A DNA stretch of 64,000 nt from Paulinella micropora (taxonomy: Eukaryota > Cercozoa > Imbricatea > Euglyphida > Paulinellidae), in contig WBZZ01005597.1 of the NCBI GenBank assembly GCA_019918135.1, positions 20,001 to 84,000 of the forward strand. Direction: 5' to 3'. Numbering within the stretch: the first letter of the stretch is position 1; every line of letters begins with the position of its first letter. Made by a program: the position numbers and the translations under genes. Shown here piece by piece: positions 24,819 to 34,540 of this stretch. Under the pieces are notes generated by a model that saw only the letters and a list, made by a program, of their open reading frames with translations, was not told the origin of the DNA and did no database searches.

Positions 24819-26732
24819 TCAGTTAAAATACTCCGTCTCGCACAGCAAGCCCTCATTGGCCAGTGCGGCCTGATCTAGAAAGGCAGCCTGGTTCTTGATT
24901 TTGCTAGTATTTAGGCTCCACTGTCTTCTTTCAATAAAAGTATCAAGTAACAGAATCACAATACGCACGTGCCGGCGCTGGCCCATCCGACAAGCGCGTT
25001 TTTCGGCCTGCAGTAAATCGCTGCCGGACCAGGTCAACTGAAAGAAGAAGACGTGGTCGGCCGCCGCGAGATTCAAACCCTTGCCAGCCGCCCGAATGCT
25101 GAGCACGGCTGCTCGGCAGCGGGGCTTCTGCTGAAAACTCTGGATCAAGCCGGCGCGCTGGCTCTGGGGTGTTGCGCCGTTGAGCGCCACAAAGTATTTC
25201 CCAGGGTCCGCCTTGTGTGGCCAGACCAGCTCACGCAGCCACTGCTGTAGCAAGTCCCAGAAGTCGGCATTATCGCAAAAGAGCAGGCACTTGTGCTTGG
25301 CCTTGCGGTCGCGCAGCAAGGGCACGACCTTCTCCGTAAAGTAGCGCTTGGCTATTTGCTGCTTTATAAGTTTGGATTCGTTGTAGCAGCGGCTGAAGGT
25401 AACCAGGCGGCACAGGTCGGGTCCGCCCGACCCCCGTGCGCTGCCGGCTGTGTCTTCGAACCTGCGCCGCTTGGTAGCACGGGGGCTCGCGGCACCGCCT
25501 GCGCCGCTGTCTCTGGCGGGAGCAACCAGCCCCCCATATTCGGCCAGCACGTCGGTTGCCTCGCGGGCTATTGCTATGCCCTCTCTTTGCCCGGCCGCAG
25601 CCGGGCTAGCGCCCTGCTGCGTGCGGTCCTGGCCACCTGCACCGCCAGCGTGTTCTAGCTGCTGGGCTAGTTCTGGCAGCTCGGACTTGTCACGCAGCCA
25701 TAGCTCCGCCAGAAAATCGGCTTGGGCCGCCGAGGGCTTAAAAATTACTACCCTCCGTTCGAACGTAAACTCTCCATGCCGCTCAGAGGGAGCGGCGCCC
25801 TTTGAGGGAGCGGCGTGCCTCACCTCTGCACTTACCAGGCGCCCGCAGCCCTGCCCCAACTCGCCCCCGGTAAAGAGGCACAGACGCTCCAGGGCAGAGC
25901 ACAGACGCTCCAGGGCAGAGCACAGCTCCGCAAGGTTGGAGCTCCCACTCGCGTCGAGTGCATACAAGGGCTTCCTACGCACCCGATCGTAGCCCCGCCG
26001 TACCTCTTTGCCCGCGCAGTAGCGCATCACAAACCGCCTGTAAGTTAAGCCAATCGCACGCAAACCCTCGGGGCACAGCAGGGCCAGCTGCGGCCATAGC
26101 TGCACGGTACGATTGGCGGGGGTTCCCGTTAGGCACAGGCAGTAAGGTACCCTGCCCGCGTGGAAGACCGCCTGGGCCATTAGCGTGGTTTGCGACCTGG
26201 GGGTCTGCAGACAGTGACTTTCGTCCAGGATCGCGGTGCCCAGCTGCGCCTCCTGCAGGCGCCCGCTCTTGTACAGGTTCAGAGCCATCTGGTACGACAT
26301 GATGTAGATCAGTGCTCCAGGCACCGGAAAGCGGTCACGCCCCTCCGCAATCAGGCACAGGTGCGTTCCAACAGCTTCTCCCCCCGCTGGCGCCTGCGGC
26401 GCGTCTCGTTGCTGTCGGTAGACTTCCGGTCGGTGCCGCATACCTAACCAGCGCTCGGCCTCTTGTACCCAATGAAAGCAGTTAGAGCTAGGCGACAGAA
26501 CCAGGGCTGGCAGACTTCTCTGCTCAAACCCGCGGGCTCTCTTGAGAAAAGACAACGCGATGGCAGTCTTGCCCACACCTGGCAGCAAGCCCAGCAACGC
26601 TCGTCGCCGTTCCAGACAGTAACGTACGGCTCTCTCTTGCAATTCATTCAATCGGCGTGCGTGGGGTTTGGCCAGCGGAGCAACCATTGTACTAGGTGTC
26701 GCCGGGCTTTGCTTTGCTGGGCCCAGATCCAT
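24819..26732 (-). CDS. SNF2-family helicase, SMARCAL1-like (637 aa)
   Basis: It starts at ATG 26732. Motifs in order: Walker A LLPGVGKT (residues 49-56), DESH box (170-173), LTGTP (201-205), and near the C-terminus RAAGKGLNLAAADHV with FFQLTW and QAEKRACRMGQRR. The last corresponds to helicase motif VI with the arginine fingers in SNF2 proteins. DESH and the RxGQ phrase favour the SMARCAL1/ZRANB3-like branch over D5 or DEAD-box helicases. Family role: ATP-driven DNA translocation, fork remodelling or transcription-related unwinding. Residues about 260-285 carry a small tandem repeat (LCSALER) from a 21-base duplication (25878-25919). It is convergent with the 291-aa gene. Confidence 0.85.
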   Translation of the reverse strand: MDLGPAKQSPATPSTMVAPLAKPHARRLNELQERAVRYCLERRRALLGLLPGVGKTAIALSFLKRARGFEQRSLPALVLSPSSNCFHWVQEAERWLGMRHRPEVYRQQRDAPQAPAGGEAVGTHLCLIAEGRDRFPVPGALIYIMSYQMALNLYKSGRLQEAQLGTAILDESHCLQTPRSQTTLMAQAVFHAGRVPYCLCLTGTPANRTVQLWPQLALLCPEGLRAIGLTYRRFVMRYCAGKEVRRGYDRVRRKPLYALDASGSSNLAELCSALERLCSALERLCLFTGGELGQGCGRLVSAEVRHAAPSKGAAPSERHGEFTFERRVVIFKPSAAQADFLAELWLRDKSELPELAQQLEHAGGAGGQDRTQQGASPAAAGQREGIAIAREATDVLAEYGGLVAPARDSGAGGAASPRATKRRRFEDTAGSARGSGGPDLCRLVTFSRCYNESKLIKQQIAKRYFTEKVVPLLRDRKAKHKCLLFCDNADFWDLLQQWLRELVWPHKADPGKYFVALNGATPQSQRAGLIQSFQQKPRCRAAVLSIRAAGKGLNLAAADHVFFFQLTWSGSDLLQAEKRACRMGQRRHVRIVILLLDTFIERRQWSLNTSKIKNQAAFLDQAALANEGLLCETEYFN

Positions 26733-26780
26733 GCCTCTTTTTGCTTTTTGTTTGCAGGTTGTAAAACCTCCTGTTCCTTT

Positions 26781-26868
26781 TTCCCTTGGCCTTTTTCTCC
26801 CCTCCCTTTCCCCTTGGCCTTTTTCTCCCCTCCCTTTCCCCTTGGCCTTTTTCTCCCCTCCCCACCCC
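26781..26868. repeat. Three tandem copies of about 29 bp
   Basis: ccttggcctttttctcccct occurs three times in tandem in the gap upstream of the helicase gene. The copies are nearly identical. Confidence 0.8.
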
Positions 26869-26993
26869 CCGGGCCCATCCTTTCCTTACAAGGGAGGGGG
26901 AGGAGAGAGAAGGAAAGAAAAATAAAACAATTTGGCCGGGTGTTTGGAATTTTTGTTTTAATTAATTCTTCTTGTACTCTCTCATGGTCCTGG

Positions 26994-28262
26994 TCAATTC
27001 TCGGTATCGCTATCGCTAGATTTTTCCGACGATGGGGCGGTGACAACAATTACACTTCTGCGCGAACGCATTATTTCGAGTAGGTTATCAGAAGAGGCTT
27101 TTCTGTGTGCGGGCGCATGCCCGCGCACTTGTCGTGTCATTCTGCTCAATTGGTCCCGCAAATCACGGGCACTAAACAACAAAGCGGTGGGTTGTGTTGG
27201 AGAGAACAACAAAGCGGTGGGTTGTGTTGGAGAGAGTGCAGAGCCGCCGATCCTAGGGGTCACTGGTTCCGAAAGGCTTCTGGGCGATTGGTAGGTGATC
27301 CTGGGGTTGTTGTTGCGTAGAGTACCGCTAGCGCTTGCTGCGCACGGTTGGTTTCTTTGCTGCTCCTCCGGCACAGCTTGCTGCACTGGCAGCGCGTCGT
27401 CGTTGTCGGAGTAAAGAGGGTCGGCACTGCTTGGGGCGCGGTTAAGTTGGGGAGCCACTGGAGTAAGGTCAGCGTCTGTCTCTTGTACTATGAGGTCAGC
27501 GTCTGTCTCTTGTACTATGAGGTCAGCGTCTGTCTCTTGTACTATGGCCAGGGCTTGTTCCGGGGTCGGCACGGGGTTTTTTATGGAGGTCTGTACGATA
27601 GCGGGACAGGACTTGCGTGCAGGGGGTGGAGCCCGCCTTAGAGGAGGCGCGCGCCTTGGCAGTGTAAGTTTTCTGCGAGGGGCGGACGCGCGTGGGGGCG
27701 TGTGGAATTGTACACCGTTAGGAGGAGTAGAAGAAGGGACAGGAGGAGTAGAAGAAGGGACAGGAGGAGTAGAAGAAGGGACAGGAGGAGTAGAAGAAGG
27801 AACAGGAGGGACAGGAGGAGTAGAAGAAGGAACAGGAGGGACAGGAGGAGTAGAAGAAGGAACAGAAGGGACAGGAGGAGGAGGAGGAGAAGAGCGTGGC
27901 GTGGGCTGGCCCGGCACCGGAACCGCCGGCTCAGCCTGGGGAATTGCTACGGCTGTGGCCGTAGCGGTTGCTGCCGCCGGGGGAGGGTCAAGAGGAAGAG
28001 GCGCGGGATAGAGTGCGTGCCTGTCCTGAATGCAGCCGGAGCGCAAGATGGCCGTCCAGGTCGTGGCGATTGACGACGGGATGATTATTTCCAAGTCTCT
28101 GGCGGTCTGTCCCGGGGGGGCGTAAACTAGTTTAAAGGCCACGGGCTCACCTCCCTCGAGCTGCAACTCGGGGGGCTGCTTAAAGAACAGACTGTGCTGA
28201 AGCAGCAGCAGTCTGAAGCCATCGGGTAGTGTTCTTCCCCTTGGCGAGCGGCTCTGTTGCAT
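26994..28262 (-). CDS. Pro-rich repeat protein (422 aa)
   Basis: The ATG at 28262 is preferred over a non-ATG extension. The first 100 residues look globular (GFRLLLLQHSLFF, VAFKLVYAPPG). The centre (about 125-190) is a Pro/Ser/Thr repeat of VPSSTPP and VPP units encoded by 21-30-base DNA repeats (27,720-27,890). The C-terminal part is Ser/Arg-rich and contains three copies of IVQETDADL (27-base units, 27467-27547) and two copies of PTQPTALLF (30-base units, 27175-27234). No domain is recognised. The start lies 6 bases after the stop of the 259-aa gene, indicating one transcription unit. Confidence 0.6.
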   Translation of the reverse strand: MQQSRSPRGRTLPDGFRLLLLQHSLFFKQPPELQLEGGEPVAFKLVYAPPGQTARDLEIIIPSSIATTWTAILRSGCIQDRHALYPAPLPLDPPPAAATATATAVAIPQAEPAVPVPGQPTPRSSPPPPPVPSVPSSTPPVPPVPSSTPPVPPVPSSTPPVPSSTPPVPSSTPPVPSSTPPNGVQFHTPPRASAPRRKLTLPRRAPPLRRAPPPARKSCPAIVQTSIKNPVPTPEQALAIVQETDADLIVQETDADLIVQETDADLTPVAPQLNRAPSSADPLYSDNDDALPVQQAVPEEQQRNQPCAASASGTLRNNNPRITYQSPRSLSEPVTPRIGGSALSPTQPTALLFSPTQPTALLFSARDLRDQLSRMTRQVRGHAPAHRKASSDNLLEIMRSRRSVIVVTAPSSEKSSDSDTEN

Positions 28263-28267
28263 ACTCG

Positions 28268-29047
28268 TTACGGGGTGCAGCGGAGACAGGGGGGGACCGA
28301 GCTCAAAAGCCGGGCCGTGTCCTGTACGCTGGCCAGCGCGATGAAACGCACATAAACAAAGGCAAGCGCGACAAAGGGGCTTCTCCTGCGCCAACCCTGT
28401 GGTAACCAGCGGAACAACACCTGGCCGAACGCCGAGGGGTGATACAAGTGGTTGTCAACGGGCAGACGGAGCGACATGGCCAGCCGCCGGTAGGTCTCGT
28501 CCAGGGCAGCGCGTTCCGCTTCGCGGCCCAGGCTGGCCAGTAGTTGTCTCACCCTTTCCGGGACGAGCATGTTGTCGGCCAGCAGGCAGAGTTCGCGCAG
28601 CTCCTGGCAGGGGAATGTCAGGCAAAACAGCAGGTCGGGGCTGCTACCAGTCAACGTGCCGTAGGCCTTGGACCAGGCCTGGCCAGAATAGCTTGTGGCT
28701 AGGACGTTTTCGAGCAGGCGCCGGCTTTCAGGGAGTCCAGCCTGCCAACGACCAAAGGAGTCTGCTCGAGTCCCTATCTCCCGTTTGATTACCTGTGACA
28801 ACCTGGCACCGTCCAGTTGCGAATAAGATAAGATGATTTCTCCCAGAGTCTGTAGTGTGGCTAAGAGCGATTGGAAGGTAACAAAGACAATGTACGGGGC
28901 GTGGTCTCGCTGCTCGTGCAGTTGCAAAGAAAGCGGTCTGACATAAAGATGCTCCAGCAGCATCCACCCCCGTAACATGCGCAGTGCCCAAGCTCGCAGT
29001 GGACACCGGCTGGCCACCGCGGGTGCCTCTTCTCTTTCTGCGAGCAT
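28268..29047 (-). CDS. Uncharacterised helical protein (259 aa)
   Basis: It starts at ATG 29047 and ends just before the Pro-rich gene, so the two are probably co-expressed. The protein is rich in Leu and Arg with predicted helices (YIVFVTFQSLLATLQTLGEI; LLADNMLVPERVRQLLASL). A moderately hydrophobic stretch near the C-terminus (SPFVALAFVYVRFIALASV) might contact a membrane. No family is recognised. Confidence 0.6.
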   Translation of the reverse strand: MLAEREEAPAVASRCPLRAWALRMLRGWMLLEHLYVRPLSLQLHEQRDHAPYIVFVTFQSLLATLQTLGEIILSYSQLDGARLSQVIKREIGTRADSFGRWQAGLPESRRLLENVLATSYSGQAWSKAYGTLTGSSPDLLFCLTFPCQELRELCLLADNMLVPERVRQLLASLGREAERAALDETYRRLAMSLRLPVDNHLYHPSAFGQVLFRWLPQGWRRRSPFVALAFVYVRFIALASVQDTARLLSSVPPCLRCTP

Positions 29048-29311
29048 TCAGTAACTTGTTTTCTTTTTGTCTCTTGCACCCCGTAGACCCCGAGTAGCAC
29101 CACGTTTTATACTGGGGGAGACGGTAAGGTGGGGGGCGCGCAGGAGGTCCCGTCCCGACCTTTGGTGGACTTGGGCTAGCTAGTTCCTCCCCCTTTTCTC
29201 CCTCCCCCACTCGTCCCTCCCCCACTCGTCCCTCCCCCTCTTCTCCCTCCTGTTTTCCCTTCCCTCTTTTTCCCCTTGCCCTTTCTTTTACGGCTGTTGG
29301 TAAAGTAGAGA

Positions 29312-32300
29312 ATGTTAGGGAGTGGATGCTGCAGAGCCTTGTCGTTGTTGACAGCGTCGCTGGGAGGTGCCTGGGGCTTGTCGGTGGTTTCTAGCTACAG
29401 CAGCGGGCGGGGCGCCGAGTCGACCCTACTAGAGCTGTCCTTTGATCAGTCGGACCTGCCGAGCACGGGAACGACGGGCGTGCTGGAGTTCCAGGTGGAA
29501 GGCGCTGCGCTAGGGTCCGGGGTACAGGGACTATTGCACGGCACCCTAGAGGTGGAGAGTCCCAAGTCCTGGCTAGAGCGCAGCCTGCTGGGCTACGTGC
29601 CGGAGGGTTTCCACACCAACAGCATAAGCTTTTGCCAGGCACTGCAGAATGAGGTGCAGGTAGAGGGCGCACGGGAACGCAACGACGCCTGGCGCGACTA
29701 TGCGTTACAGTCACGTCAACAGAACACGGCGGCCCGACGACGGCGCCGCGGTCTGCAGCAAGCCGCGGGGTGTCCGAACGGGGGCAGCGTGTGCAGGTGC
29801 TCGACCACAGAGCTCGCCCCCAGCTGTGAACTCCTGTCGCCCAACGAGCCGGGGCGCTACGCGTGCTACCAGTCGGGCCCACCGGGACAAGCCCCTCTGG
29901 TGTCTTTTTGTGTAGACAGCCGCCAGTGTCTGCGGGGTGTTGCTGACCAGCAGTGCATGCAGCAGGCGGCCGAGTGTCAGGCGCAGAGGAGTGTGTCTAT
30001 GTACGGGGGGGAGCCCAGGTGCAACCCCGCCTGCAATAGCAGTTCCTACTGCCGGTTGTACACGGCCGCGACCGCCCCACAGGCCGGCCTGCAGTTTACG
30101 AGCGCGTGTGAGCTGGTGCCTAGCACGGTGGGGGGCTCGCGGGTAGGTGACACGCCCGGCAGCGGGCTTTGCTTCGATGAGGCGGTAACTACTGCTATCA
30201 TGCAGCAGGCTACCGAGGCATTCAGCCGAGGTTTTGGCAAGGGCTACAGGGGCTTGTCGGAGCTGTACCAGCAGCTGGAGGAAGGCCAGCGCAACCGTAT
30301 GGTTGCGCTGGAGGCCCTGGAAAACGCCACCGACCGCCAGCAGGACACACTCACAAAATTGCTGAACAATGTGGTTGACTTAAAATCGCAGGAGCGGCAG
30401 CTACAAAAAATGGCCCGCCAAGATTTTCCTGCGCTGCAGGCCTCGCTTTTGGAATTCGAGCTGCGCGTAAATGAATCGGTGCGGGAGTTCGAGCAGCAAA
30501 CAGGCCAAGTGCAACAGAAGCTGGATACAACGCTGCGGGGGGTGGGGGAGGACTCCGCGGCGCTGAACGCGCTGTTCCGGGCGATTGCTTCGCAGAGCTC
30601 ATTGCAGAGCGCCCTGCTAGGGGAGTATACAGTAGACCTGGAGGGACTGGTAGATATGGCCCGCACGACCCTGGGCGAGATTCGCGAGCTGCAGGTGTCA
30701 GAGAAGTCCCGGCGGGCTCTGGCGCAGGGGCTGTACAAATACGCGGATTTCGCGCTGCAGCGTTACGGAACGAAACTCTTTGCTGAGGGTGGGAAAAGGC
30801 CGCTGGGTTATGCGCGGGTCGGGACCGCAGAGGATCCGTACTGGTTTCGCTTTACGTCGGTGTTGCAGTTTGTGCAGGATAGCCCCGCCAAATCCGTCAT
30901 AAAATTCCCCTCCTTAGAATGGGCGCTGCAGGATCCGGAACTACGGCGCCTCCGGGATAGCTATCTGCCCAACGCGGGCGAGCTGGCGCAGCTGCCGGCG
31001 GGCAGGGCCCCGGACGACCCGCCCTGGACCGTAGAAGAGTACTGGAGCAAGCAGAAGGCGTTCGATGAAGATTCGGGAGGGGTGTTTACACAGTACGCAG
31101 ATACGCTGATTAGGGAGTATAGTGCCGGAAGTAGGCGGGTGTTGCGTTGGTTGTTGTTGGTGCACGTGCGGTTCTTTTGCGATCCGCAGTACTTGTTAGA
31201 GCAGAGCGATAACTGGTTTACGTTTAGGGACGTGATGCGCCTGTTGGGACCGCCCGGGTGCGAGCCACCTAACCTCGCCGGCGGTACGGGCGTGCGCTCG
31301 CCTAACTCGTGCAACTGCTGGGTAGTGCTCAGCCGCCAGCGCTGCCTACGCTCACCGGAGATGGGGCGGTGGGCCCCGGAGCGGCCCAACGCCAGCGCTT
31401 TCTTATCCCTCAACGAAGACACCTGTTCCGAAAACGGAGACGTCACCGATAAGTTCTACGGGGTCTGGTTTCCTCAACACCGGCGGCAAGCACTCCTCAC
31501 GTCCTACGTCGAGCTTAATCAACACCTGACCACGTGGTGCGGCATCGCGACCAAGCCCGACGCGGAGGCCGCGGGCGAAGAAATTACCTACATCAATACG
31601 AACCTGCTGCAGCTGGCCAGGATGGCCGAGCTGGGGGCACCAGTAGGTCCAAACCAGTGGTTGGGACCTTGGCTGCCCACCTACAGGCTCGAGCAGACCG
31701 AGGCCAGGTACTGCTCGTCGCACTGGGCGGACCTGGAGGCCCAGACCGCACTGCTCCAGAGCCGCACGGGGCGGGCTAACGCTAGCACCTTCAACTTCTT
31801 GTTTTATTACAGCTCTCAACAAGCGGCACGCTTCCTGCGGCTGCGTGAGCTCACCGAGGTCCTGTTGGACGTGTGGGGAGATTTACCTGATGACGTGAGC
31901 ATACGGCCGCGGCCCTTCTTTATCAGCTCGCCCGCGCAAATGCGCGCGCCCCAGCTGCCGCCGGCCCTGGGCGACCCGGGCTGGACGCCGCCGCCGCTGG
32001 TGTCCAACTGCGACACTATGACGGCTAGCTTCTACACGCCGACGCTGCTGCCGCTGTGGCAACTACGCCACGTGGACACACGCCAGCGCTTTGTGCTGAC
32101 ACTGCGGGACGAGAGTACAGGACAAGTCTACCGACAGGAGCTAGAGCCGGTGCGGAGGCATCAGCTCCCGTCCGACTCGATGTTGGTGCTGGGTTATCTG
32201 TCGTGCCTGCACTTTGCTTGTGCGGGCGGTAACGAGAGCTACGTGTACGATGTCTTGGCCGAGGAGGTTAGTGGGCATCCTAACCCTGCGCTGCGTTCCA

Positions 32301-34435
32301 CTGACTATGCCATGTTTTTCCCCCCGGCCGCCCCGGGTTCGGGTGACGACATGCCCTTCTTCGCCCCGGGTTCGGGTGACGACATGCCCTTCTTCTTCAA
32401 CCAGAGCCGTCACCACCTCTACCCGCTGCAGTGTACAAACCCGCCGCCCCCGACCGAGCAGTGCGGCAGGCCACCAACCAGCGGCGACCCGTGCGCACCA
32501 TACCGCTGGGGCAACCGGGCCACACTCGCCGGGCTGGGCGACCCGCGCACGGCCACGGTCCCCGCCGCCTACTGGAAATTGCAGCATGGCAGCGCGCGGT
32601 TCGAGCCACATCGGGCGGGGCACTCCCCTGTGGACAGCCGCAAACGTCTGCTGCCCGGGACCCCCTGGCAAAAACGCCTCTGCGAGCCCGCCAGCACCGG
32701 CCACCCGGAGGGACCCCTCTGTCAACTGCTGCGCACCCACTGGTGGCCGGACGTTGACGTACTAGGCAAGAACGAAACTCTTGACAACACCGGCTGCCTG
32801 GACGGTCGTTTTGCGCTTCAACAGCTGCGCTGGTCGGAGCGATTGGTTTTCCGGGTGCCTGGCACGAGCTTCGCGCGCCGCGCCACGCTCCGTAGCTGGT
32901 GTCCGCTCAGCAACGGGTCGCGCATCGTCCCACGCTCAGCCTACGAACCTGGCCTGCTGCTGCGCCTGCGGGTCGGCCCAGAGCCCCTGGGCCTGGGGGA
33001 CGCGGCAGCTCCCAGGCGCCCCCTCCGTCTGGAGCTGTTAGACGCCCAGGGCTCACTGCTGGAGCAAAGTAACCTGGAGCTGCCCCCGCCGGGCATGTAC
33101 GAAATTGCCCTCGACGGGACACAGGCCCCCCCGGAGCGCGTAGCGTCGCTCCTAAACGGCACCAGCGGGCTGGTCTTGCGCGTGAGTGTCGGCGAGGAAC
33201 CTGGGGGGCAGCCCTCCTTGTTCTGCTGGACGATGCCCTTGGACGGCACAGCCCAAGAGCCAGCGCCCAGCTTTTTTACGACGGCCGGCGCAGGGCCTGG
33301 GCGGCTCGGCCCCGAGGTGCTGCTCGCCACTTTTGACACCATGCAGCAGGGGTCCGTGTTGGCCGCCTCTTCCGCTGCCTTCGCTTCCATCGAGAGAACG
33401 CGCCTGACGGCCCGGCTTTTCCAGGAAATAGCCAGCGTGGGCAAAGAGCAGGCAGACCGCCAAGAACAAATCGCGCGCCTGCTCAACAGCTGGCAGTCCC
33501 GGCAGGCCGATCTGCGCGACACCATTCTACAGGGCTTCGCCAGCAATCAGAACTACCTTCGCTCCTCTGCGCAAAGCTCGTCGGAACTCAGGAGCAAAAT
33601 TGAGCTTGCCGTCAACGTGACCCTGCAGGCCCTGCTCGGGTCGGGGCTTAACAGCTCGCTCGGCGGGCTAGAGCAAGACCTGAACGCCAGCTTAGCCAGA
33701 AGCAAAACTAACAAGGCCAGCATGAGCGAGACTAAAAAAAAATGGGAGGAATTCGGAGACAAAATCAGCGCCATCGGCAGTTCTCTCAAGAACCCAGTGC
33801 TGTTCACACAGGTCCTGCAGGGCTATACCCCCTCCGGCCACACGCTACTGATTCCCGGACAGCCCCCCCTCAAAACCTACCCAGCGCCGCCCGCCGTCCG
33901 TCTGCCCAAAATCCAGAAATTTATCAACCTGGTCGTCAGGGCGGGTCGGGATTTGTGGCGCGAATTTCTGGACGTGGTGGCCTGCGCGGACGGCAGCGAC
34001 CCCGTCTGCCATCAATGTGCCCTGCGAAGAAAAAAAGTCTGGTGGGGTCTCTGCCGCGGCTGGGCGGGTTTGCCTCGTCCCTGCCGCGAGAGCGAATCTC
34101 AGTGGGTCTGGAAGTCCACCTTGGCTATGACGGCCAAGGCCTGCAAACGCAAACAAAGCTCCGAGGAAGCGCTCTACACGTTTTGGTGGGCTATCATCAT
34201 ACCGGGGCCGGTTGTAATCGTGTTGGGCCTGGTGGCTTGTTGCTGTCCCTGCGTGTTCCGAATCTGCTGCTGCTGCCGCTGCTGCTCGGGTCGCGGTGGT
34301 TGTCAGTTGCGCTGCTGCAGCTGCGAAGATTACACCATGCTCCCTCAAACAGATAATAGCCGCACAGAATTTACAACCAAAGTAAGAACAAAGACCCGGA
34401 CGAAAAGTGTACAGATCAAAAAGCACACCCCGTAA
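29312..34435 (+). CDS. Giant type I membrane glycoprotein (1707 aa)
   Basis: It starts at ATG 29312 with a signal peptide (LLTASLGGAWGLSVVSS). The ectodomain has many Cys and N-glycosylation sites, an early Cys-rich block (about 160-290), a long heptad-rich coiled-coil region (about 330-430) and a second one close to the membrane (about 1355-1480). Near 1625-1645 a hydrophobic segment (AIIIPGPVVIVLGLVA) is followed by a very Cys-rich juxtamembrane tail (RICCCCRCC, CQLRCCSC), a likely palmitoylation site, and a basic end. This layout fits a viral envelope spike or cell-surface protein; homology to a named family is not evident. A 33-base tandem duplication (32330-32395) repeats APGSGDDMPFF. 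The gene looks whole. Confidence 0.75.
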   Translation: MLGSGCCRALSLLTASLGGAWGLSVVSSYSSGRGAESTLLELSFDQSDLPSTGTTGVLEFQVEGAALGSGVQGLLHGTLEVESPKSWLERSLLGYVPEGFHTNSISFCQALQNEVQVEGARERNDAWRDYALQSRQQNTAARRRRRGLQQAAGCPNGGSVCRCSTTELAPSCELLSPNEPGRYACYQSGPPGQAPLVSFCVDSRQCLRGVADQQCMQQAAECQAQRSVSMYGGEPRCNPACNSSSYCRLYTAATAPQAGLQFTSACELVPSTVGGSRVGDTPGSGLCFDEAVTTAIMQQATEAFSRGFGKGYRGLSELYQQLEEGQRNRMVALEALENATDRQQDTLTKLLNNVVDLKSQERQLQKMARQDFPALQASLLEFELRVNESVREFEQQTGQVQQKLDTTLRGVGEDSAALNALFRAIASQSSLQSALLGEYTVDLEGLVDMARTTLGEIRELQVSEKSRRALAQGLYKYADFALQRYGTKLFAEGGKRPLGYARVGTAEDPYWFRFTSVLQFVQDSPAKSVIKFPSLEWALQDPELRRLRDSYLPNAGELAQLPAGRAPDDPPWTVEEYWSKQKAFDEDSGGVFTQYADTLIREYSAGSRRVLRWLLLVHVRFFCDPQYLLEQSDNWFTFRDVMRLLGPPGCEPPNLAGGTGVRSPNSCNCWVVLSRQRCLRSPEMGRWAPERPNASAFLSLNEDTCSENGDVTDKFYGVWFPQHRRQALLTSYVELNQHLTTWCGIATKPDAEAAGEEITYINTNLLQLARMAELGAPVGPNQWLGPWLPTYRLEQTEARYCSSHWADLEAQTALLQSRTGRANASTFNFLFYYSSQQAARFLRLRELTEVLLDVWGDLPDDVSIRPRPFFISSPAQMRAPQLPPALGDPGWTPPPLVSNCDTMTASFYTPTLLPLWQLRHVDTRQRFVLTLRDESTGQVYRQELEPVRRHQLPSDSMLVLGYLSCLHFACAGGNESYVYDVLAEEVSGHPNPALRSTDYAMFFPPAAPGSGDDMPFFAPGSGDDMPFFFNQSRHHLYPLQCTNPPPPTEQCGRPPTSGDPCAPYRWGNRATLAGLGDPRTATVPAAYWKLQHGSARFEPHRAGHSPVDSRKRLLPGTPWQKRLCEPASTGHPEGPLCQLLRTHWWPDVDVLGKNETLDNTGCLDGRFALQQLRWSERLVFRVPGTSFARRATLRSWCPLSNGSRIVPRSAYEPGLLLRLRVGPEPLGLGDAAAPRRPLRLELLDAQGSLLEQSNLELPPPGMYEIALDGTQAPPERVASLLNGTSGLVLRVSVGEEPGGQPSLFCWTMPLDGTAQEPAPSFFTTAGAGPGRLGPEVLLATFDTMQQGSVLAASSAAFASIERTRLTARLFQEIASVGKEQADRQEQIARLLNSWQSRQADLRDTILQGFASNQNYLRSSAQSSSELRSKIELAVNVTLQALLGSGLNSSLGGLEQDLNASLARSKTNKASMSETKKKWEEFGDKISAIGSSLKNPVLFTQVLQGYTPSGHTLLIPGQPPLKTYPAPPAVRLPKIQKFINLVVRAGRDLWREFLDVVACADGSDPVCHQCALRRKKVWWGLCRGWAGLPRPCRESESQWVWKSTLAMTAKACKRKQSSEEALYTFWWAIIIPGPVVIVLGLVACCCPCVFRICCCCRCCSGRGGCQLRCCSCEDYTMLPQTDNSRTEFTTKVRTKTRTKSVQIKKHTP

Positions 34436-34540
34436 ACACTAACACATCCATAAAAGGTCTTTTCAGTTTCTCAAGTAATTCTTTTTCTGCTCTCTTTTTT
34501 TTTATTATAAGATTTCTTTCTTGGTACACCCTCTCAGCCT

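Noticed and set aside
27720-27890. Independent minisatellite or Arg/Gly-rich plus-strand protein
   Set aside because: The 21-30-base repeats encode a regular Pro/Ser/Thr repeat within the minus-strand gene, which has a better start and coding flanks.
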